Of a DNA stretch of 64,000 nucleotides, positions 9,083 through 17,800 are shown piece after piece. Numbering within the stretch: position 1 is the stretch's first letter; the number at the start of each line of letters is the position of its first letter. The position numbers and the translations under genes are program-made. Location of the stretch: positions 50,599-114,598 of the forward strand of contig JAEKKX010000014.1 in the NCBI GenBank assembly GCA_019510125.1. Direction: 5' to 3'. Source of the DNA: Lysobacterales bacterium. GTDB lineage: Bacteria; Pseudomonadota; Gammaproteobacteria; Xanthomonadales; Xanthomonadaceae. The notes under the pieces are model-generated. The model was not told the DNA's origin. It did no database searches and saw only the letters and a list, made by a program, of their open reading frames with translations.

Positions 9083-10495
9083 TCAGGCGGCTTCGCCGGC
9101 GGCCAGGCGGCGGTCGTCCGGGTGCGGCAGCGGCAGCCGCCGGAGCTGGCGGTGCAGGCGCAGGCCCAGCAGGGTCGCGGCCACGGTCAGGCCGGCGATC
9201 AGGCCCATCCACATCCCCCGTGGCCCCAGCGCCGGGACCAGCCCGCCCAGGCCGAGGCCGAGGACCGCCCCCAGCGGCATGCCGATGCCCCAGTAGGCGA
9301 CCGCGGCCAGCAGCATCGGCACCCGGGTGTCCTTCAGCCCGCGCAGGGCGCCGACCGACAGCACCTGCACGCCGTCGGGGAACTGGAACGCCGCGGCCAG
9401 CAGCAGCAGCGAGGCGGCCAGCGCGATCACCGCCGGATCGTGGGTGTAGAGCCCGGCGATGGCGTGGTTGCCGGCCAGCAGCATCCCGGCGCTGAGCAAC
9501 TGGGTGCCCAGCACCAGCGCGTAGCCGGCGAGCGCGGCGCGGCGCAGGGCGGCGCGGTCGCCGCGGCCCACCGCGTGGCCCACGCGCACCGTGGTCGCCT
9601 CGGCCAGCGCCATCGGCAGCATGAAGCACAGGCTGGCGACGTTGATCGCGATCTGGTGCGCCGCCGCCGGCACCGTGCCGAGCCGGCCGATCACCAGCGC
9701 GGTGGCGATGAACAGCCCGCCCTCCATCAGCCAGGTGATGCCGATCGGCAGCCCCAGCGCGAGCAGGCCGCGGATCGGCGGCCACCGCGGCGGGTCGCGC
9801 CACCGGAACAGGTGCAGCGACCGGAACCGGCGGGCGCGCAGCAGGTACAGCCCGAGGCCCAGCGCCTGCGTCCACAGCATCAGCGCCGAGGCCCAGCCCA
9901 GCCCGCCCGCGCCGAGCGCCGGCAGCCCGCCGACGCCGAAGGTCAGCGCCCAGCCCAGCGGCGCCAGCACCAGCAGCCCGCCCAGGCCGAAGACCATCGT
10001 CGGCACCGTGTGGTGGAGGCCGTCGCACAGATAGCGCATGCACAGGTACAGCGCCAGCGCCGGCGCGCCCCAGCGGATGCCGGAGACGAAGGCCGCGGCG
10101 CCCGGCCGGATCTCCGGCGCGATGCCCAGCCACGGCAGCGTCGACGGCAGCAGGCTGAGGAACACGAACATCCCCAGGCCCAGCGCCAGCGCCAGCCACA
10201 GCGCCTGGCGGAACAGCGGGCCGATCTCCTCGCGGCGGCCGCCGCCGTCGAGCTGCGACACCGACGCAGGCACCGCGATCAGCGTGCCCATCGGCACCAG
10301 CAGCGGCAGCCAGAACAGCGCGGTGCCCACCGACACCGCGGCCAGCGTCGCGGTGCCGTGGCGGCCGGCGATCACCGCGTCGATCAGGCCGATCAGGCCG
10401 GTCGAGAGGTGTCCGGCGATCAACGGCGCGGCCAGCCGCGCGCTGGCGCGCAGCTCGTCGCGGAAACGGGTCCGGTGGTCGGGCGAGGGAGACAT
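9083..10495 (-). CDS. MATE family efflux transporter (NorM-like)
   Basis: 470 aa starting MSPSPDHRTRFRDELRAS at ATG 10495. Twelve hydrophobic segments are evident in two similar halves. The opening ARLAAPLIAGHLSTGLIGLIDAVIAG, with its Pro in the first helix and Asp in the second, and the mid-protein LALGLPIGITWLMEGGLF repeat the MATE signature of two homologous bundles. MATE proteins export drugs and cationic metabolites using Na+ or H+ gradients. The in-frame extension beyond 10495 crosses the divergent DUF3667 gene and is rejected. Substrate and coupling ion cannot be assigned. Confidence 0.92.
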   Translation of the reverse strand: MSPSPDHRTRFRDELRASARLAAPLIAGHLSTGLIGLIDAVIAGRHGTATLAAVSVGTALFWLPLLVPMGTLIAVPASVSQLDGGGRREEIGPLFRQALWLALALGLGMFVFLSLLPSTLPWLGIAPEIRPGAAAFVSGIRWGAPALALYLCMRYLCDGLHHTVPTMVFGLGGLLVLAPLGWALTFGVGGLPALGAGGLGWASALMLWTQALGLGLYLLRARRFRSLHLFRWRDPPRWPPIRGLLALGLPIGITWLMEGGLFIATALVIGRLGTVPAAAHQIAINVASLCFMLPMALAEATTVRVGHAVGRGDRAALRRAALAGYALVLGTQLLSAGMLLAGNHAIAGLYTHDPAVIALAASLLLLAAAFQFPDGVQVLSVGALRGLKDTRVPMLLAAVAYWGIGMPLGAVLGLGLGGLVPALGPRGMWMGLIAGLTVAATLLGLRLHRQLRRLPLPHPDDRRLAAGEAA

Positions 10496-10585
10496 GTGCG
10501 GGGACGACGGGCCGTGGGGGGGCAGGGCGCGGCGATCGCGCACGGGCTGGTATCTTAGCGCCCGACGTCCGCGCACCGGGGAACG

Positions 10586-11797
10586 ATGTCCGACCCACAC
10601 GCCCACGCCGCGCCCGCGCGGTGCGAGAACTGCGCGACCGCGCTGCAGGGCCCCTGGTGCCACGTCTGCGGCCAGCACGGACACAACCCGCTGCGCAGCG
10701 TCGCGCATGCGCTGGAAGAGGTGTTCGAGTCGTTCTGGCACGTGGACGGTCGCATCGTCCGCACCCTGCGCGACCTGTGCGTGCCCGGCCGGCTGGCCGC
10801 GAACTTCCTCGCCGGCCACCGCGTGCGCTACCTGCCGCCGCTGCGGCTGTTCCTGATCCTCACCGTGCTGACCTTCTTCGTCGGCAAGCTCGTGCTGCAT
10901 TTCGATCCCGGCAACGCGATCCGGATCGACGCCGGCGATGCGGACGCGCGCAAGGGCGCCGTCGTCTCCGACGGCGGCGACGATGAGGCGGTCGATCCCG
11001 CGTTCGCCGCGGCGAAGACCGTCGACGAGGTGCTGCAGGCGCGCGTCCGCAAGCAGCGCGAACTCGCGCAGGCCCGCAACGATCCCGATGCCGGCTGGAT
11101 GGTGAGCGCGATCGGCGACATCGCCCGCGAGCACATCGACGACCAGGCCCGCGACCGGATGCGCGCGCTCGGCGCCACGCCGGCGCAACTGCGCACGCTG
11201 GACACCCCGGTGGAGACGCCCGCGGCGGCCGCGGAAGGGGCCGCCCCGACCGATGCCCGGGCGAACGGATCCCCTGCGTCCGGCGCGCATGCGGCCGGCG
11301 AGGGCGGCCTGCTGCAGCGCTGGCTCGCGCACCGCGCGGACCGGCTCAAGCAGAACGCCCTGCGGGTCAAGGACAGTCCCGACGAATTCTTCAGGCTGGT
11401 GCTGGGCGCGGTGCCGGGGGCGCTGTTCCTGCTGGTGCCGCTGTTCGCCCTGTGCCTGCGGCTGCTGTACCTGCGCTCGCCCTTCGGCTACCTGGAGCAT
11501 CTGGTCGTCGCGTTCTACAGCCACGCCTTCATGCTGCTGATGCTGCTGGCCGATTTCGTGCTGATCGGGCTGGGCGGTCTGCCGGGCGTCCCGGTCCCGC
11601 TGGGCGGCGCGCTGGCGGCCCTGGGCTCGGTGCTGGTGTTCCTGGTCGCGCCGCTGTACCTGCTGTGGACCCAGAAGCGGGTCTACGCGCAGGGGTGGTT
11701 CATCACGCTGGCGAAATACGCCATGCTGGGCACCGTCTACACCGTCCTGCTGAGCCTGGTGCTGGTCTACGCCGTGCTCGCGGGCATGAGCAGCTGA
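10586..11797 (+). CDS. DUF3667 membrane protein with N-terminal zinc ribbon
   Basis: 403 aa. Residues 13-28 hold a CxxC...CxxC knuckle (RCENCATALQGPWCHVCGQ; Cys13, 16, 25, 28), followed by the DUF3667 block with TLRDLCVPGRLAANFLAG and YLPPLRLFLILTVLTFFVG. A long hydrophilic, Ala-rich segment (about 120-240) separates the first membrane helix from four helices near the C-terminus. Members are poorly characterised inner-membrane proteins. The gene is divergent from the MATE gene and lies 11 bp before the DUF4286 gene, which is probably co-transcribed. Confidence 0.88.
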   Translation: MSDPHAHAAPARCENCATALQGPWCHVCGQHGHNPLRSVAHALEEVFESFWHVDGRIVRTLRDLCVPGRLAANFLAGHRVRYLPPLRLFLILTVLTFFVGKLVLHFDPGNAIRIDAGDADARKGAVVSDGGDDEAVDPAFAAAKTVDEVLQARVRKQRELAQARNDPDAGWMVSAIGDIAREHIDDQARDRMRALGATPAQLRTLDTPVETPAAAAEGAAPTDARANGSPASGAHAAGEGGLLQRWLAHRADRLKQNALRVKDSPDEFFRLVLGAVPGALFLLVPLFALCLRLLYLRSPFGYLEHLVVAFYSHAFMLLMLLADFVLIGLGGLPGVPVPLGGALAALGSVLVFLVAPLYLLWTQKRVYAQGWFITLAKYAMLGTVYTVLLSLVLVYAVLAGMSS

Positions 11798-11808
11798 GGA
11801 CGACGCGC

Positions 11809-12141
11809 ATGGCCGCCAAGCGACGCGGATCGAAACAGGTGGTGTACGAGGTGAACGTGGAGGTCGACGCCGCCGTCCACGAGGCCTACCGCGCCTGGCT
11901 GCGCGACCACGTCGCGGAGATGCTCGCGCTGCCGGGCTTCAAGGGCGCGAAGACCTTCGACGTGCTCGAACCGCCGCCCAGCGCCGGACGCGTCGGCCTG
12001 TCCGTGCAGTACGTGCTGCAGGATCGGGAGGCGCTGGACGACTACCTGCGCGACCACGCGTCGCGGATGCGCGCCGAGGGCGTCGCCCGCTTCGGCGACC
12101 GCTTCGTGGCGACCCGGCGGGTGCTGCGCGGCGCGGGGTGA
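11809..12141 (+). CDS. DUF4286 family small protein
   Basis: 110 aa. It begins MAAKRRGSKQVVYEVNVEVD and contains HEAYRAWLRDHVAEMLALPG and LSVQYVLQDREALDDYL, the two blocks of DUF4286, a small ferredoxin-like (dimeric alpha/beta barrel-like) family of unknown role. The ATG at 11809 lies just after the DUF3667 stop, with GAGGACGACGC upstream as a ribosome site. The position suggests co-expression with the DUF3667 gene. The function is unknown. Confidence 0.85.
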   Translation: MAAKRRGSKQVVYEVNVEVDAAVHEAYRAWLRDHVAEMLALPGFKGAKTFDVLEPPPSAGRVGLSVQYVLQDREALDDYLRDHASRMRAEGVARFGDRFVATRRVLRGAG

Positions 12142-12220
12142 CGCGGCGCGTCTTCGACGATCTGCCCTCGAGGTCTCCCGAAGCCCGCCGCGCGGGCCGG
12201 CGGACACCCCGCCGACGCGC

Positions 12221-12793
12221 TTACGACGCGGCGCCGTCGGGCGTCCAGTGCATCGGCAGGTGGGTGCCGTGGAGCGCCGGACCGGTGACGACGAAGCCGA
12301 GCCGTTCGTACAGCCGGCGCGCGCCGGGATTGGCCTGCAGCACGTGCAGGTGCATGCCGCGGCCGAGCGCCGCGGCGTCGGCCTGGCTCTGCCGGATCAG
12401 CGCCTCGCCCGCGCCCTGCCCGCGCAGCGCCGGGAACAGGCAGATGTCGACGATCAGGTGGTCCGGCGCCGACCGCTGCAGGTAGTAGCGTCCGGCCGGG
12501 CGTCCCTTGCGTTCGATCGCCAGGAAGTCGGTGTCGCCGTAGTGGGCGAGATAGTGCCGGTGCTGCAGCGCGAACTGCTGGTCGAGGAACTGGCGCTTGG
12601 CGGGCGCCGGCCACGGCACCGTGGCCATTTCCTCCGCCCGGGTCGTGGCGTACAGGTCGCGCAGCCACGGCAGGTCGTCCGCACGCAGCCAGCGCAGCGA
12701 AAACCCGCGCTCGGCGAGGCGCGCGGGCGCGGTCATGCGGTCGGGCCGTTCCGCGGGGAACGGCGCCAACCGGTCGGGAGCGGCCGCCGTCAC
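12221..12793 (-). CDS. GNAT family N-acetyltransferase coupled to tail-collar genes
   Basis: 190 aa from a GTG at 12793; an internal ATG at 12736 (MTAPARLAERGFSLR) is an alternative that fits usual GNAT lengths better. The acetyl-CoA binding loop is seen in VDICLFPALRGQGAGEALI (RGQGAG pattern), followed by the LHVLQANPGARRLYERLGF motif near the C-terminus. The GTG overlaps the end of the preceding tail-collar gene in the arrangement TGAGGTG, so translation is probably coupled. From memory, a GNAT gene placed after MdpB-like tail-collar genes recurs in Xanthomonadaceae. The acetylated substrate, perhaps a collar protein or a small molecule, is unknown. Confidence 0.88.
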   Translation of the reverse strand: MTAAAPDRLAPFPAERPDRMTAPARLAERGFSLRWLRADDLPWLRDLYATTRAEEMATVPWPAPAKRQFLDQQFALQHRHYLAHYGDTDFLAIERKGRPAGRYYLQRSAPDHLIVDICLFPALRGQGAGEALIRQSQADAAALGRGMHLHVLQANPGARRLYERLGFVVTGPALHGTHLPMHWTPDGAAS

Positions 12794-12794
12794 C

Positions 12795-13334
12795 TCAGGG
12801 GAAGGACGGGTAGATGCCCTGCAGCGCGATGCAGAAGTTCACCCCGAGGTAGGGCTGCTGGTTCTGGTGCGGCTGGCCGCCGCCGGCGCTGGGGCTGATC
12901 ATGTTCGGCGCGAACGTGGTGTTGGGCGTACCGGAAGCGAAAGGCTTGACCCCGGTCGAGCCGGGAATCGACAACCCCCCGTTCGAGGCAGGCGTCCCGA
13001 CACGCTTGGTCGTGTCGTTCTGCACGTATGCGTTGATGCCGTGGTTGTGCTGCGGGATCTCGTTGCTGCTGAGCGTGACCGTGTTGACGCCGAAGCTCTG
13101 GCCCAGCGTGCGCGGCGTCAGGCCCGGGCCGTTGCCCTGCTCGCAGCCGGCGCGGCCGGCGAAATTCGGCAACTGGAAGGTCGTCTGGCCGTTGCCGCCA
13201 TAGGTGACGCCGAGCAGCGAGAACAGCGCGGTGTTCTGCGAGATCGGCAGGGTGGCGCCGTTGGCGAACGCCCAGCCGCGCGGATTGAAGTTGAAGCCGA
13301 ACAACTGGATTTCGCCGATGAAGGGCTGTGTCAT
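12795..13334 (-). CDS. Phage tail collar domain (MdpB-like) protein 3
   Basis: 179 aa, third of three paralogs in a row. The N-terminus TQPFIGEIQLFGFNFNPRGW and NTALFSLLGVTYGGNGQTTF is the tail-collar signature (PF07484), shared with the 'microcystin-dependent protein' family. The C-terminal part (HNHGINAYV, then YLGVNFCIALQGIYPSFP) is the conserved aromatic-rich end. A strong ribosome site, GGAGGAA, precedes the ATG. There is no signal peptide and no membrane helix. No other tail, capsid or lysis gene lies nearby, so this is a domesticated chromosomal set and not a prophage. The function is unknown. Confidence 0.88.
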   Translation of the reverse strand: MTQPFIGEIQLFGFNFNPRGWAFANGATLPISQNTALFSLLGVTYGGNGQTTFQLPNFAGRAGCEQGNGPGLTPRTLGQSFGVNTVTLSSNEIPQHNHGINAYVQNDTTKRVGTPASNGGLSIPGSTGVKPFASGTPNTTFAPNMISPSAGGGQPHQNQQPYLGVNFCIALQGIYPSFP

Positions 13335-13422
13335 GGGTTGGTTCCTCCGATGAGGTGGCCGCGCCGGGTGGGCGGCGGCCGCGCCTGCGTGGCGCAGTGG
13401 ATGCGGTGGTCGGCGATGCGGA

Positions 13423-13953
13423 TCAGGCCGGCGACGGGAAGATGCCGAACGTCGCGATGCAGTACTGCACCGTCAGCGTGGGCATGCAGTTCTCGTGCGG
13501 TTGGCTGCCGCCGGCGAGCGACGTGGACTGGGCGGACATGGCCAAAACGGTGGCGCCCGTGGTGTCGGACACGTAGAAGGTGTCGCCGCTGATCGAGCCG
13601 GGCAGCAGGGTGTTGCCGGGGGTCAGCGAACTCGCTGCAGCGGTCGTCGCGACGAGCGTGTGCGTATGCGCCGGCATCTGCGTCGGCAGCACGGTCACGG
13701 ATTCGGTGCCGGCGCGCTGGCCGATGACGTAATTGCTCAGGCCGGGGCCCTGGCCCTGGTGGATCGGCAGGCGGCCGCGCAGATCGGGCACCGCGAACGT
13801 GGTCTGGCCGTCGCCGCCATAGGTGGTGCCTATCAGGGCGAACAGCGCGTCGTACTGCGAGATCGCCAGCAGGCTGCCGTCGCAGGCCTGCCAGCCGTTG
13901 GGCGTGCGGCCGAAACCGAACATGCGGATTTCGCCGATGTAGGGAGTGCTCAT
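13423..13953 (-). CDS. Phage tail collar domain (MdpB-like) protein 2
   Basis: 176 aa, middle paralog. It opens MSTPYIGEIRMFGFGRTPNG and has QYDALFALIGTTYGGDGQTTF and LRGRLPIHQGQGPG, the tail-collar core. The next block, MPAHTHTLVATTAAAS, contains a His-rich HTH stretch that is conserved between the three copies (HTH or HNH) and could bind a metal, as trimeric phage fibre tips do. The ribosome site is GGAG. A gap of 88 bp separates it from paralog 3. It is probably in one operon with its neighbours and the GNAT gene. Confidence 0.88.
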   Translation of the reverse strand: MSTPYIGEIRMFGFGRTPNGWQACDGSLLAISQYDALFALIGTTYGGDGQTTFAVPDLRGRLPIHQGQGPGLSNYVIGQRAGTESVTVLPTQMPAHTHTLVATTAAASSLTPGNTLLPGSISGDTFYVSDTTGATVLAMSAQSTSLAGGSQPHENCMPTLTVQYCIATFGIFPSPA

Positions 13954-14032
13954 GTGTTTGTGCTCCGAATATGAGGACGTCCGCGCGGTGGTCCGGCGCA
14001 GCGCCCGTGGGTCCTTGTCGAGTCGCGGGCGG

Positions 14033-14578
14033 TCAGTTGCGCGACGGGAAGATGCCGCTCAGCGCGATGCAGAAGTTGATGACGCTGTACGGCTGCAGAT
14101 TCGGATGCGGCTGGTTGCCGCCGACTGCGGCGACGGTCTGCGGATTCTGTGGGACGAGGGGGCCGTTGCTCGCTGCGTAGAGGTTCGGCGCAGTTGCCGT
14201 GCTCGTGCTGGTACCGAACACCCGGCCCGTCGGGATGCGATTGTCGCCGCCGGCGGTCGAGGCGTTCATCGAGTGGGTGTGCGCCGGCAGGTTGGTGCTC
14301 AGCAGGGTCACGTTCTCGACGCCGGAGGACTGGCCGATCTGCACCGAGGGCGGCTGCCAGCTCGGGTCGACCGAGGAGGCGTAGCCGATCGGCGTGCGGC
14401 TGCGCAGGTCGGGCAGCGCGAAGTTGGTGGTGCCGTTGCCCCCGTACTGCGTCCCCAGCAGCGAGAACAGGGCCTGGTTCTGGTTGATCGGCAGCAGTTG
14501 GCCGTTCGCCAGCGCCCAGAACTTCGGTGCGAAATTGAAGCCGGCCATCATGATCTGGCCGATGAAGAATTCGCTCAT
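14033..14578 (-). CDS. Phage tail collar domain (MdpB-like) protein 1
   Basis: 181 aa, first gene of the triplet. Start MSEFFIGQIMMAGFNFAPKF; core NQNQALFSLLGTQYGGNGTT; His block LPAHTHSMNASTAG; C-terminus VINFCIALSGIFPSRN. It has the same collar architecture as its two neighbours, with about the same length and order of motifs. The ribosome site GGGGGATC precedes the ATG. The promoter for the triplet should lie within 14579-14865, the region shared with the divergent autotransporter gene. Copies differ in the central loop, suggesting that a heteromeric fibre or separate targets are possible; this is inference only. Confidence 0.88.
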   Translation of the reverse strand: MSEFFIGQIMMAGFNFAPKFWALANGQLLPINQNQALFSLLGTQYGGNGTTNFALPDLRSRTPIGYASSVDPSWQPPSVQIGQSSGVENVTLLSTNLPAHTHSMNASTAGGDNRIPTGRVFGTSTSTATAPNLYAASNGPLVPQNPQTVAAVGGNQPHPNLQPYSVINFCIALSGIFPSRN

Positions 14579-14865
14579 CGTGATCCCCCTATCTAGAAGA
14601 ATAGACGGGCCGCCTCATGCGACCCGCCGGGCTACTCTGAACCAGCCCTCGCCACCCCACAAGGTCCCTACGGTGGCGTATGTGCTACGCCGCGGGCGAA
14701 ACGCGGGGCTTCCCCTCGCCGGTCGATCCTGTTCCAATGCGGGTTCGTCGGTCGCGCGAACGCCGTGGCCGCGGCGCAGTCCGTCTTCCGTTGAGCAACA
14801 AGATCGCGGGACGGAACACCGCAAGGCCGTCCCGCGCCGGGACGAACCACAGGGGGAACAGGGAT
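14579..14865. other. Divergent intergenic region, tail-collar triplet / autotransporter
   Basis: 287 bp without a supported gene. It must carry the promoters of both the tail-collar operon (leftward) and the autotransporter gene (rightward). I see no convincing -35/-10 pair or operator. AGGGGGAACAGGGAT at its right end is the ribosome site of the autotransporter. Confidence 0.5.
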
Positions 14866-17800
14866 ATGCACATGCTCACGTCGCTCTTCGCGAAAAGCCG
14901 GGGCCATTTGGCTCGAGCCAGCCTCGCCGTCGGTCTGCTGGCGCTCGCAGCGCTGTGGCCCACGCTGGCCAGCGCAGCCCACACCTCGATCGTCTGTCCC
15001 GCCAAGAGCGGTACCGTGTCCAACGGCGGCACGGTCTCCATCAACGTGACCGACTGCACGCCCCTGGGCATCGGATTCGCAGGGACTGGCCCGGTCGACG
15101 GTCCGGCGTTGCCTGCGCACGGCAGCGCCAACCTGCGCATCACCGGCTCGAACTGGTTCGTCGATTACAGCCACAACGGCGACAGCGCCACCAGCGACTT
15201 CTTCGAATTCACCGATGCGTCCGGCAACGGCGGCGGCCAGGAAACCGTGCGCGTGACGATCACCATCACGCCGCCGGCCTCGCCCATCACGGTGTCGCCG
15301 GCCTCGCTGCCGACGATGACCGCCGGCACGTCGTTCTCGCAGACCCTGACTTCCACCGGTGGCGTCGCACCCTATACCTACACGCTGCAGAGCGGCGTGC
15401 TGCCGGTCGGCCTGACGCTCTCCAGCAGCGGCGTGCTCAGCGGCACGCCCACCCAGCGCGGCGGCTACACCTTCAGCGTGCGCTCGACGGATTCGACGTC
15501 GCCCACGGCGCAGTTCGTCGACAAGGGCTACACCGGAACGGTCCAGAACCCGACCCTGACCCTCAACGTGCCCAACGGCACCGCCATCCAGAGCGCGCCG
15601 TTCTCGCAGACCCTGACCACCAGCGGCGGCGTCCCGCCCCATACCTATGCGCTCGAGACCGGCACCCTGCCGGCGGGCATCACCCTCTCCTCCTCCGGCG
15701 TGGTCAGCGGCACCACCACCGCGGCCCCGGGCAATTACCCGGTCACGATCCGGGTCACCGATTCGAGCACCGGCCCGGGCAGCTACTTCGAGGTCGAGAA
15801 CTACACCCTCACCGTCAGCCCGCCGCCGAGCGTCAGCATCGCGGTGTCGCCGGCCAGCGTCAGCGAAGACGGCGCGACCAACCTCACCTACACGGTCACC
15901 CGCAGCCTCAACCTGACCTCGCCGACCGTGGTGAACATCACCACCTCCGGCACCGCCACGGCGGGCACCGACTACACCGGCAACGTCGCCACGGTCACCA
16001 TCCCGGCCGGTGCGACCACCGCCACGATCGTCATCGACCCGACCGTCGACGGCACCGTCGAAGCCGACGAGACCGTCACCCTGACCGTCGCCGCCGGCTC
16101 GGGCTACACCGTCGGCGTCCCGGCCAGCGCCACCGGCACCATCCTCAACGACGACGTGCCGACCGCGACGATCACCGTCTCGCCGGCCGCGGTCGCCGAG
16201 GACGGCGCGCCGAATCTGGTCTACACCGTCACCCTGAACCAGGCGTCGTTCTCGGCGCTGTCGATCGGCTACACCATCGGCGGCACCGCCACCAACGGCA
16301 CCGACTACGCCACGATCGCCTCGCCGCTGGTCATCCCGGCGGGCAGCACCACCGGCACGATCACCGTCAACCCGACCGCCGACGCCACCATCGAAGCCAA
16401 CGAGACGGTCACCCTGACCCTCAACGCCGGCGCCGGCTACACCGTGGGCGTGCCCAACAGCGCCACCGGCACCATCCTCAACGACGACCTGCCGAACCTG
16501 GTGATCAACGACGTCACCGCCGCCGAAGGCAACGCCGGCACCACCAACTTCACCTTCACGGTCAGCCTGAGCGCGCCGGCCGGCCCGGGCGGCGTCACCT
16601 TCGACATCGCCACCGCCAACGGCACCGCCACGGCGGGCGTGGACTACGTCGCCCAGAGCCTGACCGGCCAGACCATCCCGGCCGGCAGCAGCACCTACAC
16701 CTTTACCGTGCTGGTCAACGGTGACACGCTCAACGAGGCGACCGAGACCTTCTTCGTCAACGTCACCAACGTGGTCAACGCGGTGGTGGTCGACGGCCAG
16801 GGTGTGGGCACGATCAGCAACGACGATCCGCTGCCGAGCCTGTCGATCAACGACGTGACCGTGGTCGAAGGCAACGCCGGCACCACCAACGCGGTGTTCA
16901 CCGTGACCCTGAGCGCCGCCAGCGGCCAGACCGTCACCGTCAACTACGCCACCGCCGACGGCACCGCGACCCAGCCGGCCGACTACACCAACACCTCGGG
17001 CACGCTGACCTTCACCCCGGGCCAGACCACCCGCACCATCACCGTGCCGGTGATCGGCGAGACCATCCCCGAGGCGAACGAGACCTTCTTCGTCAACCTC
17101 AGCAGCGCGACCAACGCGACGATCAGCGACAACCAGGGCGTCGGCACCATCACCAACGACGACGTGCCGGTGACGGTCAGCCCGGCCACGGTGCCCAACG
17201 GCACGGTGGCGGCGGCCTACAGCCAGACGCTGAGCGCCAGCGGCGGCATAGCCCCGTACAGCTTCTCCGTCAGTGCCGGCGCCCTGCCGGCCGGCCTGAC
17301 CCTGTCCTCGGGCGGCGTGCTCAGCGGCACCCCGACCGCGGGTGGCACCTTCACCTTCACCGCCACCGCGACCGACAGCAGCCCGTTCCCGGGTCCGTTC
17401 TCGGGCAGCCAGGCCTACACGCTGACCATCGCACCGCCGACGATCGTGCTGCCGGCGACCTCGCTGGCGGGCGGCACGCTCGGTGCGCCGTACTCGGCCA
17501 CGATCACCGCGGCCTCTGGCGGCACCGCGCCGTACGGCTACGCGGTCACCGCCGGCGCGCTGCCGGGCGGCCTGACCCTCAACGCCTCGACCGGCGCCAT
17601 CACCGGCACGCCGAGCGCGCTGGGCACGTTCAACTTCAGCATCACCGCCACCGACAACAGCACCGGCACCGGCCCGTACACGGCGACGCAGAGCTATGCG
17701 ATCACCGTGATCGACAACCCGCCGGTCGCCAACCCGGTGTCGCTGACCGTCGCCTACAACGCGCCGGCGACCAACGTCCCGCTGAACATCACCGGCGGCG

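Noticed and set aside
10496..11524. Upstream extension of the MATE gene
   Set aside because: It would run through the DUF3667 gene on the other strand; the transporter's first helix fits the start at 10495.
12795..14578. Prophage or tailocin
   Set aside because: Only collar-domain genes and a GNAT gene are present; there are no capsid, sheath, baseplate, lysis or integrase genes within the window.
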